From DASSYK01 sp036258315 (GTDB lineage Bacteria > Actinomycetota > Thermoleophilia > Solirubrobacterales > 70-9), in assembly GCA_036258315.1 (NCBI GenBank), contig DATADX010000035.1, positions 1 to 12,845 on the forward strand: DNA of 12,845 bases, given 5' to 3'. Shown here piece by piece: positions 6,130 to 12,845 of this stretch (its first letter is position 1; every line of letters starts with the position of its first letter). Position numbers and translations under genes: made by a program. The notes under the pieces were generated by a model. It did no database searches, was not told where the DNA came from, and worked only from the letters and a program-made list of their open reading frames with translations.

Positions 6130-7455
6130 ATGGCGGAGCGACTGAACGCGACGGAGGCGGCGGCGCGCGTCGACCCGACCGACACGCTCGGCATCCCGCT
6201 CGGCCCGGGCCAGCCTCCGGCGCTGCTCGAGGCACTCGGGAAGCGGGACGACTGGGAGCGGCTCCAGGTCTACGGCGCGCTGCTGCTGGTCGGCACCGAT
6301 CTCTTCAACCACCCCAACGTCCACTACCTGTCGGGCTTCTTCGGCCCGTTCGAGCGGGCCCTGCGCGACGCCGGCGCGAACCTCAGCTTCGTCCCCGCCG
6401 ACTTCCGGCGCTTCGCCCCGCTGCTCGAGGAGCAGGCGCCGCGCGTGATGGCGACCGCGGCCGCCCCGCCCGACGCCGACGGCTGGTGCAGCCTCTCGCT
6501 GCACGCAGGCGGAACCGCGGCCGAGATGAAGCGGGTGGCCGCGGACCCGGACCGCCTCCTGATCGTCGAGGCCGCCGAGGGATTCCCCCGCACCTTTGGG
6601 CTCGACCCCGACTACCGCCACGCCCTGCACGTCGACGCGATCGACGTCCTGGTCGAGACCGACCGGGCGCCGCTCGCGCTTGAGGACCCGCCTCCCGGCG
6701 AGGCCGAGCGCGCGATCGCGGAGCACGCTCGAGGGCTGATCTCCGAGGGAGACACCCTCCAGACCCGGATCGGCGCGATCCCATCCACGATCGCGGCGCT
6801 GCTCGCAACCGGCCCCGGAGGCGACTACGGCGTCCACTCGGAGATGTTCACGACCGGGCTGATGCACCTGCACGAAGCGGGCAAGGTCAGCAACCGCAAG
6901 GGCCAGTTCGACGGCGTCTCGGTGGCGACGTTCGCAGCCGGGACCGAGGAGCTGTACGGCTGGCTGCACGAGAACCGCGACGTCGCCTTCCTCCCCGTCG
7001 AGATCGTCAACTCCGCCGACGTGATCGCGCGGAACCGGACGATGATCACGATCAACGGCGCGATGGCGGTCGACATCCAGGGTCAGGTGGTGGCGGACAC
7101 GATCGCGGGCAGCCAGCACTCGGGGGTCGGCGGCCATGAGGACTTCGTCGCCGGCCCGGCTCTCTCACTGGAGGCCCGCTCGCTCCTCTGCCTGCCCGCG
7201 ACGGTCGAGGTGAACGGCGAGACCCGCTCACGGATCGTCCCCTGGTTCGGCCCCGGCGAGGTGATCACGACGCCGCGCCACCAAGTGGACTTGATCGTCA
7301 CCGAGTACGGGGCCGCCGAGCTGCAGGGCAAGACCATCCATCAGCGCGGCGAGGCGCTCGCGGCGGTCGCACATCCCGACTTCCGCGACGAGCTGCTCGA
7401 AGCCGCCGAGCGGGCGTCGGGTGGACGGGCCCCGTCGGGGCCGCGCAGCCGCTAG
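6130..7455 (+). CDS. Acetyl-CoA hydrolase / 4-hydroxybutyrate-type CoA-transferase family protein
   Basis: This protein of 441 residues matches the usual length of the family (about 430-440). It moves CoA between an acyl-CoA and a free carboxylate through a glutamyl-CoA intermediate. The expected catalytic glutamate is E238 in GVHSEMFTTGL (234-244), and the CoA-loop motif is SGVGGHEDFVAG (331-342). The C-terminal half (VATFAAGTEELY, SRIVPWF, VTEYGAAELQGKT, HPDFRDEL) is typical; the N-terminal half (HYLSGFFGP, SFVPADF, CSLSLHAGG) is more divergent but complete. The ATG has a GTAGGG ribosome site nine bases upstream. It is 11 bases before the monooxygenase gene, so co-transcription is likely. 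Candidate acids are acetate from that enzyme, acetoacetate from the neighbouring carboxylase, or a C4 hydroxy acid; sequence alone does not decide. The bare label acetyl-CoA hydrolase is the least informative reading. Confidence 0.88.
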   Translation: MAERLNATEAAARVDPTDTLGIPLGPGQPPALLEALGKRDDWERLQVYGALLLVGTDLFNHPNVHYLSGFFGPFERALRDAGANLSFVPADFRRFAPLLEEQAPRVMATAAAPPDADGWCSLSLHAGGTAAEMKRVAADPDRLLIVEAAEGFPRTFGLDPDYRHALHVDAIDVLVETDRAPLALEDPPPGEAERAIAEHARGLISEGDTLQTRIGAIPSTIAALLATGPGGDYGVHSEMFTTGLMHLHEAGKVSNRKGQFDGVSVATFAAGTEELYGWLHENRDVAFLPVEIVNSADVIARNRTMITINGAMAVDIQGQVVADTIAGSQHSGVGGHEDFVAGPALSLEARSLLCLPATVEVNGETRSRIVPWFGPGEVITTPRHQVDLIVTEYGAAELQGKTIHQRGEALAAVAHPDFRDELLEAAERASGGRAPSGPRSR

Positions 7456-7466
7456 AAACCTGGGAG

Positions 7467-8660
7467 ATGAGCTCCGAGCTCCCGCAGCTGTTCGGCGACT
7501 ACTACCGCGAGATCTATGCGAAGGGGATGTTCGCCGACGAGCGCCCGACGCTGCCGCTGGCGTGGGCAGAGCTCGAGGCGCACGCGGCGGAGCAGCTCGA
7601 CGACCGCGCCATTGCCTACGTCTACGGCGGCGCCGGCTCGGAGGAGACGATGCGCGCGAACCTCGAGGCCTTTCGCCGCTGGCGGGTGGTGCCCCGAGTC
7701 CTCCGAGACGTCTCCACGCGCGACCTCGGCACGACGATCCTCGGCACAGAGATGCCGGCGCCCGTGCTGCTGGCGCCGATCGGCGTGCAGAAGATGCTCC
7801 ATCCCGAGGGGGAGCTTGCCACCGCCCGCGCCGCCGCCGAGCTGGGGCTGCCGCTTGTCGTCTCGACTGCCTCCTCGACCCCGATGGAGGAGATCGCCGA
7901 GGCCGCCGGGCCGGAGGCGCCGCGCTGGTACCAGCTCTACTGGCCGAGCCAGCGCGAGCTTGCCGAGAGCCTGGTGCGGCGCGCCGAGGCGGCCGGCCAC
8001 CGAGCGCTCGTGCTCACAGTCGACAACGCGATCGTCGGCTGGAAGCCGCGGGACCTGCAGCAGGCGTATCTGCCGTTTCTGGAGGGGATCGGGATCGCGC
8101 AGTACCTCTCCGACCCGGTTTTCCGCTCGGGCCTCGAGAAGCCGCCGGAGGAGGACATCGGCGCCGCCGTCGGGCACTTCCTGGCCGTCTTCGCCAACCC
8201 CGCGCTGACCTGGGACGACCTCGACTGGCTCCAGGGAACGACCTCGCTGCCCATCGTGATCAAGGGCATCCTCCATCCAGACGATGCCCGCGAGGCGCGC
8301 GAGCGCGGCGCCGCCGGCGTCGTCATCTCCAACCATGGCGGCCGCCAGATCGACGGCGCGATCGCCACTCTCGATGCGCTGCCGGAGATCGCCGAGGCGG
8401 TCGGCGGCGAGCTCGCGATCCTGCTCGACAGCGGCGTCCGCTCGGGCGCCGACGTCTTCCGCGCGCTCGCGCTCGGCGCCGACGCGGTGATGGTCGGCCG
8501 GCCCTACCTGTGGGGCCTTGCGCTCGAGGGCCAGGCCGGCGTGGGGACGGTGCTGCGCTGCATCCTCGCCGAGCTCGATCTGACGCTGGCGCTGAGCGGG
8601 TACACCAGTCCCGAACAGCTCGATCGCACAGCTCTTGTCGGTCCGTCACCATTGCACTGA
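7467..8660 (+). CDS. FMN-dependent lactate 2-monooxygenase-like 2-hydroxy-acid oxidase
   Basis: This protein of 397 residues is a TIM-barrel alpha-hydroxy-acid oxidase. The opening GDYYREIYAKG..RPTLP, YVYGGAGSE (51-59), LAPIGV (102-107), QLYWPSQRELAESL (156-169), GWKPRDL (191-197) and a long loop before TWDDLDWL (248-255) follow mycobacterial lactate 2-monooxygenase rather than the shorter glycolate or lactate oxidases. Active-site residues are K266 (KGI), the proton-abstracting H290 in SNHGGRQIDG with R293, and the FMN-phosphate motifs DSGVR (321-325) and GRPY (344-347). Known members turn L-lactate and O2 into acetate, CO2 and water. The only sensible start is this ATG, though GGGAG directly abuts it with no spacer, so initiation may depend on coupling with the gene 11 bases upstream. 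It overlaps the hydrolase gene by one base (TGATG). L-lactate dehydrogenase or another 2-hydroxy acid oxidase is the alternative. Confidence 0.87.
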   Translation: MSSELPQLFGDYYREIYAKGMFADERPTLPLAWAELEAHAAEQLDDRAIAYVYGGAGSEETMRANLEAFRRWRVVPRVLRDVSTRDLGTTILGTEMPAPVLLAPIGVQKMLHPEGELATARAAAELGLPLVVSTASSTPMEEIAEAAGPEAPRWYQLYWPSQRELAESLVRRAEAAGHRALVLTVDNAIVGWKPRDLQQAYLPFLEGIGIAQYLSDPVFRSGLEKPPEEDIGAAVGHFLAVFANPALTWDDLDWLQGTTSLPIVIKGILHPDDAREARERGAAGVVISNHGGRQIDGAIATLDALPEIAEAVGGELAILLDSGVRSGADVFRALALGADAVMVGRPYLWGLALEGQAGVGTVLRCILAELDLTLALSGYTSPEQLDRTALVGPSPLH

Positions 8661-9595
8661 TGACGGACGAGCGCTTCTGCGAGGTCGGCCGCGGGATCAC
8701 CCTCTGCTACGACGACTTCGGCGACCCCGCCGACCCGCCGGTGCTGCTGATCATGGGGCTGGCGACGCAGATGATCGGCTGGGACGAGGAGTTCTGCGAG
8801 CAGCTCGCCGGGCGCGGCTACCACATCGTCCGCTTCGACAACCGGGACATCGGGCGCTCGACCCACATGGACTTCCGCCCCGCGACCGCGGGCCAGCTGC
8901 TCCGCCGGCGCTTCCCTCCCGAGCAGTACACGCTCTCCGACATGGCCACCGACACCGCCGGCCTGATCCGCGAGCTCGAGATCGCCCCCGCGCACGTGGT
9001 CGGCGCGTCGATGGGCGGGATGATCGCCCAGACGCTCGCCGCCGAGCGCCCCGAGCTCGTCCGGTCCCTGACCTCGCTGATGTCCAACACCGGGAGCCGG
9101 ATCACCGGTCAGCCCGCGCCAAGCGTGTACCGGTACCTGCTCCGCCAGCCTCCCCGCGACCGCGAGGGCTACATCGAGCGGGCCGCGGAGGTCTTCGGGG
9201 TGGTCGGCTCTGGCGACCTCCACGACGCGGACGCGATCCGGAGGATGGCCGGGCGGAGCTACGACCGCGGCTACGACGTGCGCGGCGGCGCCCGCCAGCT
9301 CGGCGCGATCACGGCGTCGGGCAACCGCACCCGAATCCTCCGGACCATCTCGGTGCCCACCCTCGTCATCCACGGCACGGTGGACAGGCTGATCCGGCCC
9401 TCCGGCGGCCGCGCCACCGCGAAGGCGATCCCCGGCGCGCGACTGATGATGGTCAAGGGAATGGGCCATGACCTGCCGCGGGCGCTGTGGCCGAGGCTGA
9501 TCGATGCGATCGCCGAGCACGCGCGGGCGGCCGACAGGGCGGCGCGCGACGGGGAGGCGGGCCCCAAGGCCCGCGTTCCCAGCGGCTCGGGCTAG
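8660..9595 (+). CDS. Alpha/beta-fold hydrolase, RdmC/esterase-like
   Basis: This protein of 311 residues has the catalytic triad S117 in GASMGG (115-120), D242 in HGTVDRLI and H270 in KGMGHDLP. YDDFGDPADPPVLLIMG (17-33) forms the first strands and oxyanion region, and FDNRDIGRS (59-67) is a family block. The general layout recalls the aclacinomycin methylesterase RdmC and related carboxyl esterases. It has no signal peptide and should be cytoplasmic. The ATG lies in TGATG with the monooxygenase stop and has no good ribosome site, pointing to translational coupling. It is the last gene of the three-gene operon. The tail after about 290 is low-complexity (Ala/Arg/Gly) and encodes a DNA hairpin. 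Substrate unknown; a lactone, ester or acyl-CoA-derived ester feeding the two upstream enzymes is a guess. Its stop overlaps the stop of the convergent desaturase. Confidence 0.85.
   Translation: MTDERFCEVGRGITLCYDDFGDPADPPVLLIMGLATQMIGWDEEFCEQLAGRGYHIVRFDNRDIGRSTHMDFRPATAGQLLRRRFPPEQYTLSDMATDTAGLIRELEIAPAHVVGASMGGMIAQTLAAERPELVRSLTSLMSNTGSRITGQPAPSVYRYLLRQPPRDREGYIERAAEVFGVVGSGDLHDADAIRRMAGRSYDRGYDVRGGARQLGAITASGNRTRILRTISVPTLVIHGTVDRLIRPSGGRATAKAIPGARLMMVKGMGHDLPRALWPRLIDAIAEHARAADRAARDGEAGPKARVPSGSG
9557..9574. terminator. GC hairpin in the convergent gene ends, candidate U-less terminator
   Basis: GCGGGCC-CCAA-GGCCCGC has seven perfect pairs and a four-base loop. It lies inside the last codons of the alpha/beta hydrolase and, read from the minus strand, 18 bases after the stop of the distal desaturase, a good place to end that operon. 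No T run follows on either strand. There is no true intergenic gap here, so any terminator must lie in coding sequence. Confidence 0.35.
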
Positions 9596-10584
9596 CTCGC
9601 CGACGCCTCCCGGGGCTTGGCCGCGGGCGTGGGGGTGGCGCCCCGCTTCTTCTTCTCCTGGTGCTCGGGCGGGATCCGGACGACGTCCCTCGCAAGTCCC
9701 GCCTTCTCCATCGCCCAGATCACGCCAGCGCTCGGGTCGGGCTGCCAGCCGCGCAGGCCGTGCCGCGCCGAGGTCGGGAAGGCGTGGTGGTTGTTGTGCC
9801 ATCCCTCGCCGAACGAGAGCAGCGCCACCGGGAGGAAGTTCCGGGACTCGTCCTTCGTGTCGAACGGGCGGCCGCCGAACATGTGGCAGAGCGAGTTGAC
9901 GCTGTAGGTGACGTGGTGGAGCAGGAACATCCGCACCACCCCGCCCCACAGGAGCGCGGTCAGCGCCGCGTCGATCGTGCCGCCCCACACCCAGCCGAGC
10001 AGCAGGGGCAGCACCAGGCTGGCCGTCGCCCAGAGGAAGAACGTCCGGTCGACGAAGCTGACGACCGGGTCGCGCAGCAGGTCGGGCGCGAACCGTTCCT
10101 TGGAGCCGCGCTCGCTGTGGTCGAAGAGCCAGCCGACGTGCGCGTGAAAGAGGCCCTTGAGCGCCGCGGACCAGCCGGTCCCGTGGCCGACGTGCGGGCT
10201 GTGAGGATCGCCCTCTTTGTCCGAGCAGGCATGGTGCTTGCGGTGGTCCGCGACCCAGGAGATCAGCGGCCCCTCGATCGCCATCGACCCGAGCACCGCC
10301 CAGACCGCGCGCGTCCGCGGACCCGTCTTGAAGCTGCGATGGGTGAACAGCCGGTGGAAGCCGACCGTGATCCCGAGCCCGGTCGCGATGTAGAGCGCCA
10401 GGAAGATGAAGATGTCCCGCCACTGCAGGGCCTCATTCCAGACCTGCCACCCCGCGACGAACAGGAGCAGGATCGGCACCACCGTGAGGGTGCCCGTGAT
10501 GATCCGGTCAGCGGTCTCGTTCGCGACCGGCTGGACGGCTTCCGAGAGCGGGATGCGCGGGTCGGCGCGCGCCTGATCGGTCAC
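9592..10584 (-). CDS. Membrane acyl-CoA desaturase (delta-9 type), distal copy
   Basis: This protein of 330 residues starts at the GTG whose bases overlap the stop of the upstream desaturase (GTGA). Open frame continues further upstream, but only inside the neighbour gene with unrelated sequence. It has the three histidine boxes of di-iron membrane desaturases: HRLFTH (77-82), HRKHH (114-118) and HNNHH (263-267). Membrane stretches lie about 29-45, 58-75, 183-198 and 203-222. EGDPHSPHVGHG and VHHVTxSVNSxCH-type blocks (here LHHVTYSVNSLCH, 222-234) are as in stearoyl-CoA desaturases. It should put a cis double bond into long acyl-CoA using O2 and electrons from a ferredoxin or cytochrome-type donor, none of which is in the window. 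The C-terminus is a hydrophilic Lys/Ala tail. It is about half or more identical to its upstream paralogue by eye, so the two may differ in chain length or regulation. Confidence 0.92.
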   Translation of the reverse strand: MTDQARADPRIPLSEAVQPVANETADRIITGTLTVVPILLLFVAGWQVWNEALQWRDIFIFLALYIATGLGITVGFHRLFTHRSFKTGPRTRAVWAVLGSMAIEGPLISWVADHRKHHACSDKEGDPHSPHVGHGTGWSAALKGLFHAHVGWLFDHSERGSKERFAPDLLRDPVVSFVDRTFFLWATASLVLPLLLGWVWGGTIDAALTALLWGGVVRMFLLHHVTYSVNSLCHMFGGRPFDTKDESRNFLPVALLSFGEGWHNNHHAFPTSARHGLRGWQPDPSAGVIWAMEKAGLARDVVRIPPEHQEKKKRGATPTPAAKPREASAS

Positions 10585-11531
10585 GCGCGACTCGTAACTG
10601 TTCGGGCCGCACTCTCGCCTCGAGCCTCGAGCGCCTCGCGTGCTTTCTGCGCCTGGCGCTCCGGCGCGATCCGGATCACGTTCCATGCCAGTCCCAGCCT
10701 CTCCAGCGCCCAGATCAGGAGGGCCGAGGGATCGAGCTCCCAACGGCGCAACCCATGAACGGCTGAGCGCGGAAACGCGTGATGGTTGTGATGCCAGGCC
10801 TCACCCAGCGAGGGCAGGGCGAGCCAGAAGACGTTGGTCGACTCGTCGTCGGTGGCGAACCGGCGGGTCCCCATGAAGTGACAGATGGAGTTCACGGACC
10901 AGGTCACGTGGTGGACGAAGAATATGCGCACGAGGCCGCCCCACAGCAATCCGGTCGCGGCGCCGAGCAGCGTGCCGGTGAGCAGGTAGCCGAGCAGTGC
11001 GGGCAGCACGAGGCTGAGGGTGACGAGCCACACGAAGTTTCTGCTCAGAATCCGCATCCCTCGGTCTTCGTAGAGGTCCGGGGCGTACCGCTTCCAGTCG
11101 GCGCGGCCCTGCTCGTGGAGCAGCCATCCTATGTGCGCGTGCCACAGCCCGCGCAGCACCCCGGCGACCCCGTCGCCGTGGCCGACATGGGGACTGTGCG
11201 GATCGCCCTCCTCGTCGGTATGGGCGTGGTGCTTGCGGTGGTCCGCGACCCACGCGATCACCGGGCCCTGCACCGCCATCGAGCCGAACGCCGCGAAGCC
11301 GTACCGGAGCGGCTTCGACGTCTGGAACGAGCGGTGCGTGAGGAGCCGGTGGTAGCCGACGGTGATCCCGGTCGCCGTGACGAGGTACATCACCGCCATG
11401 ATCGCGAGGTCCGTCCAGCCCACGAGGTCGTTCCAGAGGAGAGGAATCGCGACGAGCGTCGCGCCGAATGGGATCGCGACGCCCCCGAGGTTCGCGATCT
11501 TCTCGGGCCGGGTCATCTCATGGTGGGTCAC
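10581..11531 (-). CDS. Membrane acyl-CoA desaturase (delta-9 type), proximal copy
   Basis: This protein of 316 residues is counted from the GTG at 11531, which has a TAGG ribosome-site core nine bases upstream. A TTG at 11540 and an ATG at 11516 are alternative starts. The three histidine boxes are HRLLTH (61-66), HRKHH (98-102) and HHNHH (247-251), with further conserved HVGHG (115-119), WHAHIGWL (130-137) and VHHVTWSVNSICH (206-218). Hydrophobic membrane segments are visible at about 15-33, 42-59, 166-183 and 186-205. Role: cis-desaturation of saturated acyl-CoA for membrane lipids. It overlaps the second desaturase by four bases, so both are made from one mRNA. The gene is divergent from the PucR-type regulator, 78 bases away, making that regulator its likely controller. 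No damaged motif is seen. Confidence 0.92.
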   Translation of the reverse strand: MTHHEMTRPEKIANLGGVAIPFGATLVAIPLLWNDLVGWTDLAIMAVMYLVTATGITVGYHRLLTHRSFQTSKPLRYGFAAFGSMAVQGPVIAWVADHRKHHAHTDEEGDPHSPHVGHGDGVAGVLRGLWHAHIGWLLHEQGRADWKRYAPDLYEDRGMRILSRNFVWLVTLSLVLPALLGYLLTGTLLGAATGLLWGGLVRIFFVHHVTWSVNSICHFMGTRRFATDDESTNVFWLALPSLGEAWHHNHHAFPRSAVHGLRRWELDPSALLIWALERLGLAWNVIRIAPERQAQKAREALEARGESAARTVTSRA

Positions 11532-11552
11532 GAGTCGCAACCTACGCCCTGC

Positions 11553-11566
11553 TGGGTATATAAACC
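11553..11566. promoter_or_regulatory. AT-rich near-palindrome in the desaturase/PucR divergent promoter
   Basis: The segment GGTATATAAACC (11555-11566) is a palindrome with one mismatch per arm (half-sites GGTATA and GGTTTA) and is the only AT-rich run in the 78-base gap 11532-11609. It supplies -10-like hexamers on both strands: TATAAA (11559-11564) toward the regulator and TATATA on the minus strand, about 25 bases before the desaturase GTG. No good -35 accompanies either. It could be a shared promoter core, an operator or both. Confidence 0.4.
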
Positions 11567-11609
11567 ACTGCGCAATGCCACGTTCTCGGCCTGGTTTCTT
11601 GTCAGACGG

Positions 11610-12794
11610 ATGCTAAAAACCGTCCAGCCGGAGCCCTGGCGTGAGCTCCCCGCCGAGGCCGCCGACGCGATCGAGCCCGCCCTCCCCGACATCACCCGGG
11701 AGATCCTCGCGGCGATCGCCCGCGAGGTCCCCGAGTACGCCCGCCCGCTCGAGGGGTCGTTCGGGCGCGGCGTCCGCGTCGGCGTCGATGAGGCGCTCCG
11801 CCAGTTCGTCGCCCTGATCCGCGACCCCGACGCCGGGCGCGAGGCCGGCCGCGAGGTCTACGTCGAGCTCGGCCGCGGCGAGCTGCGCCAGGGTCGGACC
11901 CTCGACTCCCTGCTCGCCGCGTACCGGGTCGGCGCCCGCGTCGCGTGGCGGCGGATCGCCGCGGCCGGGCGCGAGGCCGACCTGGACCCGGACACGCTCA
12001 ACACCCTCGCCGAGGCGGTGTTCGCCTACATCGACGAGCTGTCCGCGGACTCCGTCGAGGGGTTCGCCGAGGCGCAGTCCGCCCTCGAGGGCGAGCGCCG
12101 GCGAAGGCGCCGGGCGCTGCTCCAGCTGCTGCTCCGTGACCCTCCCGCCGACGGCGCCGACGTCCGAGTCGCCGCGGAGCGAGCCGAGTGGACCCTCCCC
12201 CGCACCGCGGCCGCCCTCGCGTGCGCCGAGCAGGACCTGGACCGGCTGGCCCCGCGCCTCCCGCCCGACGCGATCGCGACCACGATCGGGGGGTCGGGCT
12301 GCGCGATCGTGCCGGACCCCGACGGGCCGGGACGGATACGGGAGCTCGAGGCCGCGGTGGAGGACCTCCACGCCGGCCTCGGGCCGGCAGTCGAGCTGTC
12401 GCTGCTCCCCTCCTCGTGGTCGCTCGCCCGCGTCTGCCTGCGGGCGCTCGACTCCGGTGCCCTCGGCGGCCGCCGGCTCGCTCGCGCCGACGAGCACCTC
12501 CCGGAGCTGCTCCTGTTCGACAATCCCGATATCGCCAGGCGAATCGCGTCCCGCCGGCTCGCGCCGCTCGGCGAGCTGACGCCGAAGGCCGGCGAGCGGA
12601 TGCGCGAGACCGCCCTCGCCTATGTCCAGCACGGCGGCAACGCCGCCGAGATGGCGCGGGCGATGCACGTCCATCCGCAGACGGCTCGCTACCGGCTCGC
12701 CCGCCTTCGCGAGCTGCTCGGCGACTCGCTCGACGATCCCGACGCGCGGCTCGAGATCGAGCTGGCGCTGCGCGGAGCGGGACCAGCACGGTAG
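11610..12794 (+). CDS. PucR-family transcriptional regulator with C-terminal helix-turn-helix
   Basis: This protein of 394 residues has three parts. An N-terminal helical region (about 20-165), with GRGELRQGRTLDSLLAAYR (88-106) and RVAWRRI, resembles the RsbRD-type input domain found in many actinobacterial PucR proteins. A middle region (about 180-300) fits the degenerate GGDEF-like domain of this family, without a cyclase motif. The C-terminal PucR helix-turn-helix (about 333-375) carries ETALAYVQHGGNAAEMARAM and HPQTARYRLARLRELLG. It should bind DNA near its targets; the effector is unknown. The ATG at 11610 is the first start after the divergent promoter; its ribosome site is weak (GACGG adjacent). 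An Arg run (R163-R168) links the first two domains. Divergence from the desaturase pair suggests that it regulates those genes and itself. The reading frame is intact, with no transfer signs. Confidence 0.87.
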   Translation: MLKTVQPEPWRELPAEAADAIEPALPDITREILAAIAREVPEYARPLEGSFGRGVRVGVDEALRQFVALIRDPDAGREAGREVYVELGRGELRQGRTLDSLLAAYRVGARVAWRRIAAAGREADLDPDTLNTLAEAVFAYIDELSADSVEGFAEAQSALEGERRRRRRALLQLLLRDPPADGADVRVAAERAEWTLPRTAAALACAEQDLDRLAPRLPPDAIATTIGGSGCAIVPDPDGPGRIRELEAAVEDLHAGLGPAVELSLLPSSWSLARVCLRALDSGALGGRRLARADEHLPELLLFDNPDIARRIASRRLAPLGELTPKAGERMRETALAYVQHGGNAAEMARAMHVHPQTARYRLARLRELLGDSLDDPDARLEIELALRGAGPAR

Positions 12795-12845
12795 GAACCG
12801 AACCTGCGGGTGTTGAAGCAGTCGATGATGCGCTTCCAGCGCCGG
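12795..12845 (+). other. Right-edge segment, possible start of another plus-strand gene
   Basis: After the PucR stop, the same frame stays open to the edge with possible starts GTG 12810, TTG 12813 and ATG 12825/12828, reading V-L-K-Q-S-M-M-R-F-Q-R-R. No ribosome site precedes them. Too little sequence is present to call a gene; it may simply be intergenic. Confidence 0.2.

Noticed and set aside
4439..6235. A 598-codon open frame on the minus strand opposite the sulfatase
   Set aside because: Low-complexity composition, no recognisable domain and complete overlap with a motif-rich sulfatase gene make it an antisense by-product of high GC.
10585..10743. A 53-residue N-terminal extension of the distal desaturase starting in the proximal gene
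   Set aside because: It is a shifted-frame reading of the neighbour's coding sequence. The GTG in the GTGA overlap gives a normal family length.
10779..11609. Long N-terminal extension of the PucR-type protein across the desaturase gene
   Set aside because: It is antisense to the proximal desaturase and would span the divergent promoter. The protein resembles the family only from the ATG at 11610.
12790..12845. tRNA-like pattern on the minus strand (T-arm look-alike GCAGG-TTCGGTT-CCTAC, serine-like loop CTGGAAG)
   Set aside because: The T-loop lacks the near-invariant A58, the T-stem has a mismatch, the anticodon stem does not close with five pairs, and the 5' half is outside the window.
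1..12845. CRISPR arrays, insertion sequences or phage genes
   Set aside because: No regularly spaced repeats, terminal inverted repeats, target duplications, transposase or phage-like proteins were seen. All nine genes are intact apart from the edge-cut acxB.

Overview
The window is dense, GC-rich (about 70 % by eye) bacterial chromosome with nine protein genes, almost no spacer DNA and strong G/C preference at third codon positions. The gene types (acetone-carboxylase pair, secreted alkaline-phosphatase-fold sulfatase, tandem acyl-CoA desaturases, PucR-type regulator with a long N-terminal helical domain, STAS protein) and the base composition suggest a high-GC actinobacterium, most likely a soil Thermoleophilia/Solirubrobacterales member. 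That placement is inference. I see no tRNA, rRNA, CRISPR array, transposase, phage gene or frameshifted gene.

Left block (1-4189, minus strand). A short STAS-domain gene (anti-sigma-factor antagonist type) lies 106 bases upstream of acxA, which is fused by a TGATG stop/start overlap to acxB. AcxB runs off the left edge. The two products closely resemble the beta and alpha subunits of acetone carboxylase (ATP-dependent acetone + bicarbonate to acetoacetate), and the manganese ligands known for the alpha subunit are all present. The small gamma subunit, if it exists here, would lie beyond position 1.

Middle block (4472-9595, plus strand). A secreted sulfatase with a C-x-P-S-R formylglycine motif is followed by three tightly packed genes: an acetyl-CoA hydrolase/4-hydroxybutyrate-type CoA-transferase, an FMN-dependent lactate 2-monooxygenase-like enzyme, and an alpha/beta hydrolase. 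The last two overlap by one base. The three form a likely operon handling a small carboxylic acid: the oxygenase could turn lactate or another 2-hydroxy acid into a shorter acid such as acetate, and the CoA-transferase could activate it. The CoA-transferase might also serve acetoacetate from the neighbouring carboxylase. No sequence feature proves that link.

Right block (9592-12794). Two paralogous membrane acyl-CoA desaturases (minus strand, four-base overlap) converge on the alpha/beta hydrolase; the opposing stop codons share one CTAG. A PucR-family regulator is divergent from the desaturases across a 78-base gap with an AT-rich near-palindrome. The layout suggests the regulator controls membrane-lipid desaturation. 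The last 51 bases hold no gene I can confirm.

I found no clearly unprecedented system. The most interesting points are the acetone-carboxylase pair with a STAS gene in front, the CoA-transferase/monooxygenase/hydrolase operon of unknown substrate, and the desaturase pair with a divergent PucR regulator.
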